Source of the DNA: Roseibium sp. HPY-6
Lineage (GTDB): Bacteria > Pseudomonadota > Alphaproteobacteria > Rhizobiales > Stappiaceae
Direction of reading: 5' to 3'
DNA: 64,000 bases
Assembly (NCBI RefSeq): GCF_040530035.1
Contig: NZ_JBEWCD010000002.1
Span: 1,984,001 to 2,048,000 of the forward strand
The notes beneath the pieces are model-generated. The model saw only the letters and a program-made list of their open reading frames with translations. It was not told the DNA's origin and made no database searches. A program made the translations under genes and the position numbers. Of this stretch, positions 37,388 through 45,254 are shown piece after piece; positions within the stretch are counted from its first letter, which is position 1, and every line of letters starts with the position of its first letter.

Positions 37388-38140
37388 GTGAAGAAGATAA
37401 TTTTAAGTGGTGCTTTGCTTCTCGCAAGCGTTAGCATGGTGCATGCGACTCCGGTTACGTTCAATTTGTCCAAGTATCCGGGCGATTCAACAAATTACTA
37501 CAGTCTGTCGAATTCGTTCACGCTGACTGTGGATGGCCTGACGGCGACGTTTACAGCCGGTGCGTTCACCAACGATTTCGATGCTTCCGGCAGCGATCGG
37601 ACGGTAACTTCCAACGGCCAGAACGGTTACACGATCGGTGGCCCGAACAACACATTGAACGCCACGGATGATGCCCGGATCGGGCGCTACTACGGCGGCG
37701 CGAGCGTTACCAACAGCCCGGGCGACAACAGCCACCAGGTGGACAGCAGTGGTTGGAGTGACTTCATCACCGCAAGCTTCAGCTATAACGGCGAAGACGT
37801 CGACGTAGAAATGTCTTCGGTTTCATTCAGCTTTTTCGACAACAAGGACGATTTCCGCTGGGGATACGACCTGAGTGGTGACGGATCTTATGGCGATGGC
37901 GATTTCCTGAGCTACAGGCAGGACGACAATCCGTTTTCGGATTTTGGCGGCGTCGAGAGTTCCTTGTTTATGTTTGGTGCATTTGACAAGGGCTACAAGA
38001 AAGGAAAAGACTACTGGAAGCTCAACGCCGTGACGGTTCACTTCGAGCCGCCGACGACTGTGCCGCTTCCCGCTGGTGGCCTGCTGCTGTTGAGCGGTCT
38101 TGGCGTTTTTGCCATTGCACGCAAGCGTCAGAAAGCCTGA
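37388..38140 (+). CDS. VPLPA-CTERM sorting domain protein
   Basis: A 250-residue exported protein. A signal peptide (VKKIILSGALLLASVSMVHA) is followed by a beta-rich, Asp/Gly/Asn/Ser-rich body. The C-terminus is a sorting signal: VPLPAGG, a hydrophobic helix LLLLSGLGVFAI, then the basic tail ARKRQKA. This is the VPLPA variant of PEP-CTERM, handled by an exosortase and tied to exopolysaccharide production. The GTG at 37388 follows GGGAA with an 8-base spacer. No exosortase gene is in the window. The body function is unknown. Its own terminator follows. Confidence 0.88.
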   Translation: MKKIILSGALLLASVSMVHATPVTFNLSKYPGDSTNYYSLSNSFTLTVDGLTATFTAGAFTNDFDASGSDRTVTSNGQNGYTIGGPNNTLNATDDARIGRYYGGASVTNSPGDNSHQVDSSGWSDFITASFSYNGEDVDVEMSSVSFSFFDNKDDFRWGYDLSGDGSYGDGDFLSYRQDDNPFSDFGGVESSLFMFGAFDKGYKKGKDYWKLNAVTVHFEPPTTVPLPAGGLLLLSGLGVFAIARKRQKA

Positions 38141-38164
38141 CGAGAACAATCTGAGAAGTGTTCG

Positions 38165-38193
38165 GGCGGTCCCACATGAGGGGCCGCCTTTTT
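38165..38193 (+). terminator. Rho-independent terminator of VPLPA-CTERM gene
   Basis: GGGCGGTCCC and GGGGCCGCC form a stem with a 6-base loop, followed by TTTTT, 25 bases after the stop codon. Confidence 0.85.
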
Positions 38194-38306
38194 CGTTCGC
38201 TTTCCTGCTTCCGGCAACGCGGAAGCATCGCTGGGTTTTATCGAAGATAAGCACGCACGACGAATGGCTCATCGCTTCGAACAGTGCGGAAGACGGCGAC
38301 TAGAAG

Positions 38307-38332
38307 AAAAAATGGCGGCCCAAATGGCCGCC
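38307..38332 (-). terminator. Terminator-like hairpin reading on the minus strand
   Basis: A perfect 7-bp stem GGCGGCC/GGCCGCC with a 5-base loop lies in the 455-base gene-free stretch 38141-38595. Read on the minus strand it is followed by TTTTTT, so it would end leftward transcripts. No minus-strand protein gene lies to its right for several kb, so it may close a short antisense or small RNA. Nothing else in the gap could be identified. Confidence 0.5.
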
Positions 38333-38595
38333 CAAAAAACAACACAGCTAAAAAATTGATCGCTCGCCTTGTGCGGGAATGCGGGAATTCCCATGCTGCA
38401 CTCGGATTACAGTCCGAACAGCAAAAATTGGCGCTGCCTCAGACTGAACAACACGATCAAGACTTGTTTACTAGATGTATGCATTAATTGCATGGTCCAA
38501 ATGGACTATATCTGACTATAAATTACGGGTTGCAGATAGGTTGTAGCGTCACGGTGCGCCGAAAAGGCAACCCGGACCACTTTTTGGGGGAGCAT

Positions 38596-39747
38596 GTGGT
38601 CGTTCGGGCTGAAAAACTTGTCGAACTTTCCAACCTCGCTGCTGCCGCCTCCGTCGATCCGTCTCAATGGCAGGTGTTCCTGGATGCAATGGGACGTGCA
38701 CAGGGCACGCAGGTTTGCACGCAACTGATCGGTTACGATGAACTTTCGAAGGCAGCGCCGTTGGCATATGCCTCCGGTTACGATCCGGAGATTCTCCATC
38801 TTTACGAAACGCATTACGCGGACCGGAACCCATATGCTGCGAATTTTGCCAAATGCGGCATTGGAGACGCGATCACGGCGCATGAGTTGTGCGCACCATC
38901 TGAATTGAAGCGCACCCAATTCTACGCTGACATTCTGGAGCCCCTCGAAGACATTCATGCGGGCGGCGGATCCATGCTCGCCTTCGACGCCAGCCGGATG
39001 TTTCTGATCGGCGGCAACGTGCGCGCAAGAGACAAGGACAAACATGAGGACGGTTGGCTGCAACTTTGCGTAAGACTGGCCCCGGTTATCCGGCAGTCCC
39101 TTGAGGTCAATCGAATGATCATGGGGTTGACGTTCGAAAAGTGGGCAGCTGAAAGGCATTTGCTTGGCACAGGCACAGCGATCCTGATCGTAGATCCGGC
39201 CATGATGGTTCACTACGCATGCTCGGAAGGCGAAAAAATGCTCGGCGAGGGATCGTTGATTGGCTGCGACATGTACCGCCGCCTGAAATTCAGCTCCGAA
39301 GAGATGCAGGCGCAGCTCGTTTCTTTGCTTCGGCGATCGTCCAATGGCCATTCGGATGTTTTCGGCAATGCAAGACTGATTGATGCAAAGGGCACCGAGT
39401 GGACTTGCAGGACGATTGGAATGAAACTGGGCGATCTGGACCAGTCCCCTTTTGGAGCGTTTTTGAACGGCAGAGGGCAGGCGGTCCTGTTAGCGTTCAA
39501 AGCTGTCGAAAACACCATGTCTTCAACGGAGCAACTCCAACAGGAATTTGCCTTGAGCAACGCGGAGGCAAAAACCGTTTTACTGTTAGCCAAGGGAATG
39601 TCTGCGGCGGAAGTTGCCGACCAGCGTAACGTCAGTATCCACACTGTGCGCAACCAGATCAAATCGGCGCTATCCAAATCCGGTTGCAGAAGACAAGGCG
39701 AACTGCTGCAAAAGGTGGAACAGTTGCGGCTGACCGGCGGCTGGTAG
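38596..39747 (+). CDS. LuxR-type HTH transcriptional regulator
   Basis: A 383-residue regulator. A long N-terminal sensory region without clear membrane segments (about 1-310) is followed by a LuxR/FixJ HTH at the C-terminus: FALSNAEAKTVLLLAKGMSAAEVA, then VSIHTVRNQIKSALSKSGCRRQGELL. This N-terminal type is common among rhizobial LuxR orphans; the ligand is unknown. The start is uncertain: GTG 38596 follows GGGGGAG closely, and longer frames start at TTG 38488. Confidence 0.83.
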   Translation: MVVRAEKLVELSNLAAAASVDPSQWQVFLDAMGRAQGTQVCTQLIGYDELSKAAPLAYASGYDPEILHLYETHYADRNPYAANFAKCGIGDAITAHELCAPSELKRTQFYADILEPLEDIHAGGGSMLAFDASRMFLIGGNVRARDKDKHEDGWLQLCVRLAPVIRQSLEVNRMIMGLTFEKWAAERHLLGTGTAILIVDPAMMVHYACSEGEKMLGEGSLIGCDMYRRLKFSSEEMQAQLVSLLRRSSNGHSDVFGNARLIDAKGTEWTCRTIGMKLGDLDQSPFGAFLNGRGQAVLLAFKAVENTMSSTEQLQQEFALSNAEAKTVLLLAKGMSAAEVADQRNVSIHTVRNQIKSALSKSGCRRQGELLQKVEQLRLTGGW

Positions 39748-39843
39748 GCCCGCGCCTTCACGACGGGTCACTTTCACGCACAGCTTATTGCGAAAATTCC
39801 GCTAAAAGGAGAAACTCCGCTCTGTTTTTGACAGTGGATAAAC

Positions 39844-41202
39844 ATGAGCTCAATTACCCAACTGATCCGCTACATTTTTCAGGGCGGACCGCCCGAAACA
39901 GGCATCCCGAACCGGGTGCGTGCGGAAATTCGCGCGCGTGAAGCTTCGTCAGAAAGGCTGATCAGCTGGGTTCAACTGGGTCTCGTTCTGTTTTTTTCGA
40001 TACTTTACGCCATTGCACCACGAGCCGAAGGCACTGCCGGTTTCAACTTCGTGCCGATAGCGCTCGGCGCCTATTTCCTGTTTACCGTCTTGCGCCTTGT
40101 GCTTTCGTATCGGTTTGAACTGCCGCAGTGGTACCTGCTCATCTCAATTGGCGTGGACATGGCGCTTCTCGTCGGGCTGATATTTTCGTTTCACATTCAG
40201 TATGATCAACACCCGTCGTTTTACTTGAAGACGCCCACGCTGATGTACGTTTTCATTTTCATCGGCCTCAGAGCGCTCAGGTTTGATCCGCGCTTCGTTC
40301 TGACGACGGGACTGGTCGCTGTTGCAGGTTGGCTTGGGCTCGTTTTTTACGCAGCTTTTGCCGACATGGATTCAATGCGCGTTACGCGCAATTACGTCGA
40401 CTACCTGACCGGGAACTCGATCCTGATTGGCGCTGAGCTCGATAAAACCATGGTCATCCTTGCCGTGACCATCATTTTGTCCGTAGCGTTGTATCGCGGC
40501 CGGTCGATGCTTTTCGAGGCGACGCGGGATCAGGCTGCTGCGCAGGATCTGCGCCGCTTCTTCGCTCCGGAAGTGGCGGCATCAATTACCGACGCCCACA
40601 CTGCTCTTGAGGCGGGTGAGGGCAGCTTGCGCGAGGCGGCGATCCTTTATGCCGACATCCGTTCCTTCACATCAACTTCGGCAACCCTTGATCCTGAGAC
40701 GGTTCTGGCTGTTCTTGCCGAATATCAGAACCTTGTGGTCGAGGTGATCAATAAGGAAGGCGGCAGCGTGGACAAGTTTCTCGGTGACGGCATTCTGGCG
40801 ACGTTTGGCGCCGTCTACCCGTCCGAAACCTATGCAGCCGACGCACTGCGAGCCGCCGAGAAGCTGGTTGCCTGTGTCGCTGCGGAGCAGGAGCGGTTTA
40901 CTTCAGCAGGCTGGCCAGGACAGCTTCGGATTGGAACCGCTGCGGCAGCCGGAACCGTAACCGTCGGTGTGATCGGGTCCAAGACCCGGCTCGAGTTTAC
41001 CGTGATCGGCGACGCTGTAAATCGTGCCGCCAAGCTTGAAGACGCCAACAAGGCGCAAAACTCTTCCTCTCTGACCGACCAGCCGACATGGGAGCTTGCG
41101 CTTCGGCAGGGATATCAGGCGGCGCTGTTGGAGGTGCGGCCCTGTGTACATGTCGCCGGAATGCGCCAGCCGATTGATCTGGTGGTGTTGGCCGAGCAAT
41201 AG
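39844..41202 (+). CDS. Membrane adenylate cyclase (class III), six membrane segments
   Basis: A 452-residue protein. About six membrane helices (40-57, 67-88, 96-115, 131-148, 150-172, 200-218) are followed by a class III cyclase domain (about 262-440). Metal-binding aspartates are in ILYADIRSFTS (D271) and KFLGDGILATFG (D315). FTVIGDAVNRAAKLE supplies the base and transition-state residues. It should make cAMP. It lies 96 bases downstream of the LuxR gene and could be co-transcribed with it. Confidence 0.9.
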   Translation: MSSITQLIRYIFQGGPPETGIPNRVRAEIRAREASSERLISWVQLGLVLFFSILYAIAPRAEGTAGFNFVPIALGAYFLFTVLRLVLSYRFELPQWYLLISIGVDMALLVGLIFSFHIQYDQHPSFYLKTPTLMYVFIFIGLRALRFDPRFVLTTGLVAVAGWLGLVFYAAFADMDSMRVTRNYVDYLTGNSILIGAELDKTMVILAVTIILSVALYRGRSMLFEATRDQAAAQDLRRFFAPEVAASITDAHTALEAGEGSLREAAILYADIRSFTSTSATLDPETVLAVLAEYQNLVVEVINKEGGSVDKFLGDGILATFGAVYPSETYAADALRAAEKLVACVAAEQERFTSAGWPGQLRIGTAAAAGTVTVGVIGSKTRLEFTVIGDAVNRAAKLEDANKAQNSSSLTDQPTWELALRQGYQAALLEVRPCVHVAGMRQPIDLVVLAEQ

Positions 41203-41319
41203 GTTGGTCTCTGGCGCTCGCGTGCCTTGCGTTCCCAATGATGATTCACAAGAACACTGGAAATAGACTTGACCCGCATTTGTTTCTGGGCCACTTTGCC
41301 GGTTAATTTTGACGTAAAA

Positions 41320-41361
41320 GTCAATTGATAGACAAAAATACATAAATATCAATTGATTGAC
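41320..41361 (+). promoter_or_regulatory. Paired TCAATTGA palindromes, probable operator
   Basis: Two copies of the 8-bp palindrome TCAATTGA lie 28 bases apart (41321-41328 and 41349-41356), extended as GTCAATTGATA and, inverted, TATCAATTGATTGAC. They sit 18-58 bases upstream of the SDR start in a short AT-rich block, as expected for a repressor or activator of that gene. Confidence 0.55.
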
Positions 41362-41378
41362 TAACGCAGGAGATCTTC

Positions 41379-42146
41379 GTGAGGCTGGATTCAACATTGT
41401 CGGCGGTGGTAACGGGTGGTGCGTCGGGTCTTGGCGCGGCGACGGCAAGAATGCTCGCTTCACAGGGCGTCAAGGTCACGATTTTCGACCGCAACTCAGA
41501 GCAGGGACAGGAAACCGCGTTTGAAATCGGAGGCGTCTTTGCTGAAGTCGATGTCACCAGTCAGGCCAGCGTAGAGGCCGGTTTCGATCAGGCGCGCACG
41601 TCGCACGGCCAGGAGAGGGTCCTGGTCAATTGCGCAGGCATTGCACCGGTTGCGAAGACGACCTCTCGGGGCGAACCCCACGCAATGGACATGTTTGAAA
41701 AGGTTGTAGCGGTCAACCTCATCGGCTCGTTCCGCTGTCTTTCGATATCCGCGACGGGCATGGCGGCACTGGACCCGATTACCGCGGACGGTGGCCGCGG
41801 AGTGATCGTGTCGACGGCATCGGTCGCGGCCTTTGATGGGCAAATTGGTCAGGTGGCCTACGCCGCCTCTAAAGCCGGCGTCGCGGGTATGACTTTACCG
41901 GTCGCCCGGGATCTCTCGAAATCCGGCATTCGTGTCATGACCATCGCTCCGGGCATCTTCGAGACACCGATGCTGCTCGGGTTGTCGCAAGATGTTCAGG
42001 ATTCGCTCGGCCAGCAGGTACCGTTTCCCTCCAGGCTCGGCAAGGCAAATGAATATGCCCAACTTGTCCAGGCAATTTGCGAAAACGATATGCTGAACGG
42101 CGAGACCATTCGCCTTGACGGCGCGATCCGCATGGCGCCGCGATAG
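41379..42146 (+). CDS. SDR family oxidoreductase (3-hydroxyacyl-CoA dehydrogenase type II-like)
   Basis: A 255-residue short-chain dehydrogenase with NAD-binding TGGASGLGAATARML, NCAGIAPV, catalytic Ser in IVSTASVAA and the Tyr-Lys pair in VAYAASKAG. The overall pattern (FDRNSEQG acidic after beta-2, SIRVMTIAPGIFETPML-like tail) resembles HSD17B10/type II 3-hydroxyacyl-CoA dehydrogenases of fatty or branched-chain acid breakdown. The GTG start follows AGGAG. A paired palindrome lies just upstream. It is transcribed alone. Confidence 0.87.
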   Translation: MRLDSTLSAVVTGGASGLGAATARMLASQGVKVTIFDRNSEQGQETAFEIGGVFAEVDVTSQASVEAGFDQARTSHGQERVLVNCAGIAPVAKTTSRGEPHAMDMFEKVVAVNLIGSFRCLSISATGMAALDPITADGGRGVIVSTASVAAFDGQIGQVAYAASKAGVAGMTLPVARDLSKSGIRVMTIAPGIFETPMLLGLSQDVQDSLGQQVPFPSRLGKANEYAQLVQAICENDMLNGETIRLDGAIRMAPR

Positions 42147-42329
42147 GGCTGCCTTGTCCGCTTGATTGGCTTTTTCGCCGGAAATTAGACCGCTGAACAG
42201 TCCTGAGAGCGTGCTCGTACCGCAGCGCGCGGTCTTTCTTGTGCATCAGTAAACTCAAATTCCTTTTTGTTTGACGCCGGGTGGATACTGGAACACGTTG
42301 TCTCATCGCGTTTATTTACGGATTTGAAA

Positions 42330-42827
42330 ATGACTGAGAAAATGCACGAGCTTGCGCCTCATCATTTGCCCTTTTTTATTCCAAAGGCAGATGGAAGTGA
42401 TCAGATGATGGTAACCGTTCTGATCGCGCTGATTGTGATTATTCTTCTGCTCGGCACTTTCTATCTCTATCTGCACTCTCTGCCCGAACGACTTGCCCAC
42501 AAGCACGGCCGAATTCAGTTTGAGCTTGTTGCGGTTCTGGGCCTTTTGGCACTCTTTACTCACAATCAGATCTTCTGGGTGGCGGCGCTGGTGCTCGCAT
42601 TCATCCAACTGCCGGATTTCATGACGCCGCTTGAAACAATCGCGAGTTCTGCGAGCAAAGCTGCGCGGAAATACGCGGGCAGGGATGACGCGGGCGCAAC
42701 GGCAAATTCGGAACCGGATGAAATACCTGAGGAGGAGGAATTCGAAGCGCCGCCGCCTGCAGCCGAAGCCGTCAAGGAGCCCGCGAGCGAGCCGGCGCCA
42801 GATCAAGCTATCAAAGAAAAAGTTTAG
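42330..42827 (+). CDS. Small inner-membrane protein, DUF3302/YiaW-like
   Basis: A 165-residue protein with two or three membrane segments (about 27-47, 62-90) and a Glu/Pro/Ala-rich C-terminal tail. The hydrophobic part (YLHSLPERLAHKHGR, then LALFTHNQIFWVAALVLAF) recalls E. coli YiaW (DUF3302), which sits beside the HlyD-like yiaV. The next gene, 13 bases downstream, is an HlyD-like protein, supporting the match. This is a resemblance in pattern, not a proven homology. The ATG at 42330 has only a weak ribosome binding site. Confidence 0.55.
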   Translation: MTEKMHELAPHHLPFFIPKADGSDQMMVTVLIALIVIILLLGTFYLYLHSLPERLAHKHGRIQFELVAVLGLLALFTHNQIFWVAALVLAFIQLPDFMTPLETIASSASKAARKYAGRDDAGATANSEPDEIPEEEEFEAPPPAAEAVKEPASEPAPDQAIKEKV

Positions 42828-42840
42828 GGAGGCAGGATAA

Positions 42841-44085
42841 GTGTTTGAGACCCTATTCTGTTCCATGATCACGATCCTGCCCGATTACCTCTTTCGCCGG
42901 TATGTTCAGGGAAAGCGCATCGGTCACGAGATTACGCTTTATTCGGTTTGGTATGAATTGCGTTACGGGATCGTGTCCTGTCTGATGCTCACGATTTCGC
43001 TGATCACGCTGATCTTTTACTTCCATCCCTCGTCAACAACCGCCGTATCCACGTTCCGTGTCCTGCCGATCCTTCCGGAAGGGTCAGGACGTGTTGCGGA
43101 AGTCTTTGTTCCGCTCTCACTGGATACGGAGGTCAAGGCCGGTGATCCGCTGTTCAAGCTGGACAGCAGTCGTCAGGAGGCTGACGTCAATACGGCCAAG
43201 CAACAGATTGCCGAAATCGAAGGTGAAATCGCCCTCGCACGGGGAGAGCTTGCGGTTGCAACCGCCCAGGTCGAGCAGGCGCAAGCGTCTGTGAAACAGG
43301 CGCAGGATGAGCTCGACACCAAGCAGGAACTGTTCGACCGGAACTCCAACGTGGTCAGCGAGCGTGAAATAGAGACGCTTCAGACAACCGTTGACGCGGC
43401 TGAAGGCGCTCTGTCGGCTGCAGAAGCAAATAAGGAACTGGTGGAAACGAAGATCAATATTGCTTTGCCGGCGAGTCTTGAAAGCGCTCGGGCGAGGGAA
43501 GAAGAAGCGGAAGTTGAACTTTCAAAAATGACCGTTTATGCGGGTGTCGACGGCACGGTGAGCCAGTTCGTGCTCCGCCCGGGAGACATCGTCAATCCGC
43601 TCATGAGGCCTGCTGGTGTGCTGATTCCGAAGGACTCGCAGCGCGAACGCATAGTTGCCGGTTTCAGCCAGATCGAGGCTCAGGTCATGAAACCGGGCAT
43701 GATCGCTGAAGCGTTTTGCCCTTCAGTACCCTTCACGATTATCCCGCTGGTTGTCACAGACGTCCAAAATGTGATTGCCTCTGGCCAGGTATCTGCCGGC
43801 AGCCAGCTTTTCGACACGTCGCAAGCGGCCCGCAAACAGGGCACCGTGACCGTGATCCTTGAACCGCTCTATGAAAACGGCCTGGAAAAACTGCCGCCTG
43901 GAGCGAGCTGCTCAGTAAACGCCTATACGAGCAACCACGAGCGTCTAACAACGGACGAGAACCTCGGCACAGGTGAGTTCGTCTTTTTGCATGTCGTCGA
44001 CACCGTCGGCCTCGTCCACGCGATCATGATTCGCGGTCAGGCGTTGCGTTATCCGATTTCGGCACTCGTTCTGACAGGGCACTAG
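42841..44085 (+). CDS. HlyD-family membrane fusion protein
   Basis: A 414-residue periplasmic adaptor anchored by one N-terminal membrane helix (VSCLMLTISLITLIFYFHPS). A biotinyl-lipoyl half-motif (VFVPLSLDTEVKAGDPLFKLD), a long coiled-coil hairpin (about 115-220) and the second lipoyl half with a beta-barrel (VYAGVDGTVSQFVLRPGDIV) follow. GGAGG precedes the GTG. No inner-membrane pump or outer-membrane channel gene is adjacent; only the small membrane protein upstream accompanies it, as with YiaV/YiaW of E. coli. Confidence 0.88.
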   Translation: MFETLFCSMITILPDYLFRRYVQGKRIGHEITLYSVWYELRYGIVSCLMLTISLITLIFYFHPSSTTAVSTFRVLPILPEGSGRVAEVFVPLSLDTEVKAGDPLFKLDSSRQEADVNTAKQQIAEIEGEIALARGELAVATAQVEQAQASVKQAQDELDTKQELFDRNSNVVSEREIETLQTTVDAAEGALSAAEANKELVETKINIALPASLESARAREEEAEVELSKMTVYAGVDGTVSQFVLRPGDIVNPLMRPAGVLIPKDSQRERIVAGFSQIEAQVMKPGMIAEAFCPSVPFTIIPLVVTDVQNVIASGQVSAGSQLFDTSQAARKQGTVTVILEPLYENGLEKLPPGASCSVNAYTSNHERLTTDENLGTGEFVFLHVVDTVGLVHAIMIRGQALRYPISALVLTGH

Positions 44086-44121
44086 CGCGCTAGCGATCGC
44101 TGCGAGTGGTTATCCACTCGC
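44082..44121. repeat. Three palindromes in series at hlyD-cupin convergence
   Basis: CTAGCGCGCTAG (44082-44093) overlaps AGCGATCGCT (44092-44101) and is followed at once by an 8-bp stem GCGAGTGG/CCACTCGC with a TTAT loop (44102-44121). The first palindrome includes the hlyD-like stop codon. There is no T run on either strand, so any termination would be atypical. Confidence 0.65.
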
Positions 44122-44135
44122 GGCGCGAAAAAGGC

Positions 44136-44540
44136 CTAAACGCGGCCTTCAAGAATGTACTGCCCGTTTTGGTGCACATCAGTCGAATCGCACCAGTACA
44201 GGTCGTTTTCGACAGCGTTTGTTTTGAAAACAATGTAGGTAAATGGAAAGTCGAACGGGTTTTCGGTGCTGTGAACCTCGAACGGTTCGCAGGTCAGCGT
44301 TTGACCAGGCTCCATGTCGTACTGATTGCCACCGATCCGAAATACGCCTTTTCCCGAAATAACGTGAAAAACTTCGGTACAGGACTTGTGATAGTGGTCT
44401 TTGACCTGTGTATGGGGAGCTATCTCAACCAGTTGAACCAATGACCCGTCCTGATTGACATCCCGCTCCTGCAACAGGACTTTTTTTCTGTACCCTGAAC
44501 CATTCGTCCAGGCGACTTCCTCGTTTCGCACAAGCTTCAT
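44136..44540 (-). CDS. Cupin domain protein
   Basis: A 134-residue single cupin. Motif 1 is HTQVKDHYHKSCTEVFHVISGKG and motif 2 is PGQTLTCEPFEVHSTEN, giving a likely metal site (His, His, Glu, His). Sugar-isomerase, dioxygenase or simple binding roles are all possible. The ATG at 44540 has GGAGG 5 bases upstream; a longer frame to 44675 is rejected. It stands alone. Confidence 0.8.
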   Translation of the reverse strand: MKLVRNEEVAWTNGSGYRKKVLLQERDVNQDGSLVQLVEIAPHTQVKDHYHKSCTEVFHVISGKGVFRIGGNQYDMEPGQTLTCEPFEVHSTENPFDFPFTYIVFKTNAVENDLYWCDSTDVHQNGQYILEGRV

Positions 44541-44767
44541 CCATCCCTCCCTTTCGAACCCGTTGAGGACTGCAGCGCTTGTTTGGCCGTCGTCCACGTC
44601 GGGTTTCGTCCTCGAAAGAGGGAGTGTTTCAGAAGAAAGTGCCAAAATATGGCCGCTGAAACTGCCGGATTGCACAAAAAAACCTCAGCAGTTTGCAGCC
44701 ATCAAACGCCATGAAACCGTCTCGATCAGTTCTTGTTTGCTTCAGTGTGGAAGCGAATGGCGATGCG

Positions 44768-45154
44768 TTATTTGTAACTGACGATCTCAAACTCTATTCC
44801 GTCATCGTCATCGAAATAGAAGCGGCGCCCAGGCTCGTAGTCCTGGTGATTGTGCGTTTCGTATCCACCGGCCTTGATGCGCGCCTCGGTCGCATCGAGA
44901 TCGTCAACGACGACAGCAATATGGTTGAGCCCGCCATGGTGGCTGTAGCTTTCACCTCTCACGGGTGTCGTGTCGTTTGAGGGCGAATAAGCTGCAATAT
45001 AACTCGTCTCGTTTCCGATGTGATAGGTGGTACCGCCATTGATCGCTGCGCCTTTCCAGCGCACCTTCCATCCGAACCAGTCTTCAAGCCGTTTGGCCGT
45101 CGCTTCGGGATCCGTCACTGTTACATTTACGTGTTCCAGAAATGCAGTGCTCAT
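44768..45154 (-). CDS. VOC family protein (glyoxalase/bleomycin-resistance fold)
   Basis: A 128-residue protein with two beta-alpha-beta-beta-beta modules. Likely metal ligands are His 8 (FLEHVNVTV), His 77 (GGLNHIAVVVDD) and Glu 122/124 at the C-terminal FYFDDDDGIEFEIVSY. Members include lyases, dioxygenases and binding proteins. Its promoter contains a consensus SoxR box, so it should be induced by redox-active compounds, and it may help detoxify them. AGGAC precedes the ATG. Confidence 0.87.
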   Translation of the reverse strand: MSTAFLEHVNVTVTDPEATAKRLEDWFGWKVRWKGAAINGGTTYHIGNETSYIAAYSPSNDTTPVRGESYSHHGGLNHIAVVVDDLDATEARIKAGGYETHNHQDYEPGRRFYFDDDDGIEFEIVSYK

Positions 45155-45193
45155 GATTGCGTCCTTTCAAGGTTTGACTCCTCTTGGACACTT

Positions 45194-45224
45194 GAGATAG
45201 TTCCTCAAGTAAACTTGAGGTCAA
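45194..45224 (-). promoter_or_regulatory. SoxR-controlled promoter with SoxR box
   Basis: The 18-base CCTCAAGTAAACTTGAGG at 45203-45220 differs from the E. coli soxS operator core at one central position. Read on the minus strand, a -35 TTGACC (45224-45219) and -10 TATCTC (45199-45194) are 19 bases apart, and the box fills this spacer. An over-long 19-base spacer is the hallmark of MerR/SoxR-activated promoters. It drives the VOC gene. Confidence 0.88.
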
Positions 45225-45254
45225 GAGCGTAAAGAGAATATTTTGAAAAAGCTT

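Noticed and set aside
42147..42260. Terminator after the SDR gene (GACCGC and GCGGTC arms)
   Set aside because: The arms are over 30 bases apart, so a stable terminator hairpin is doubtful.
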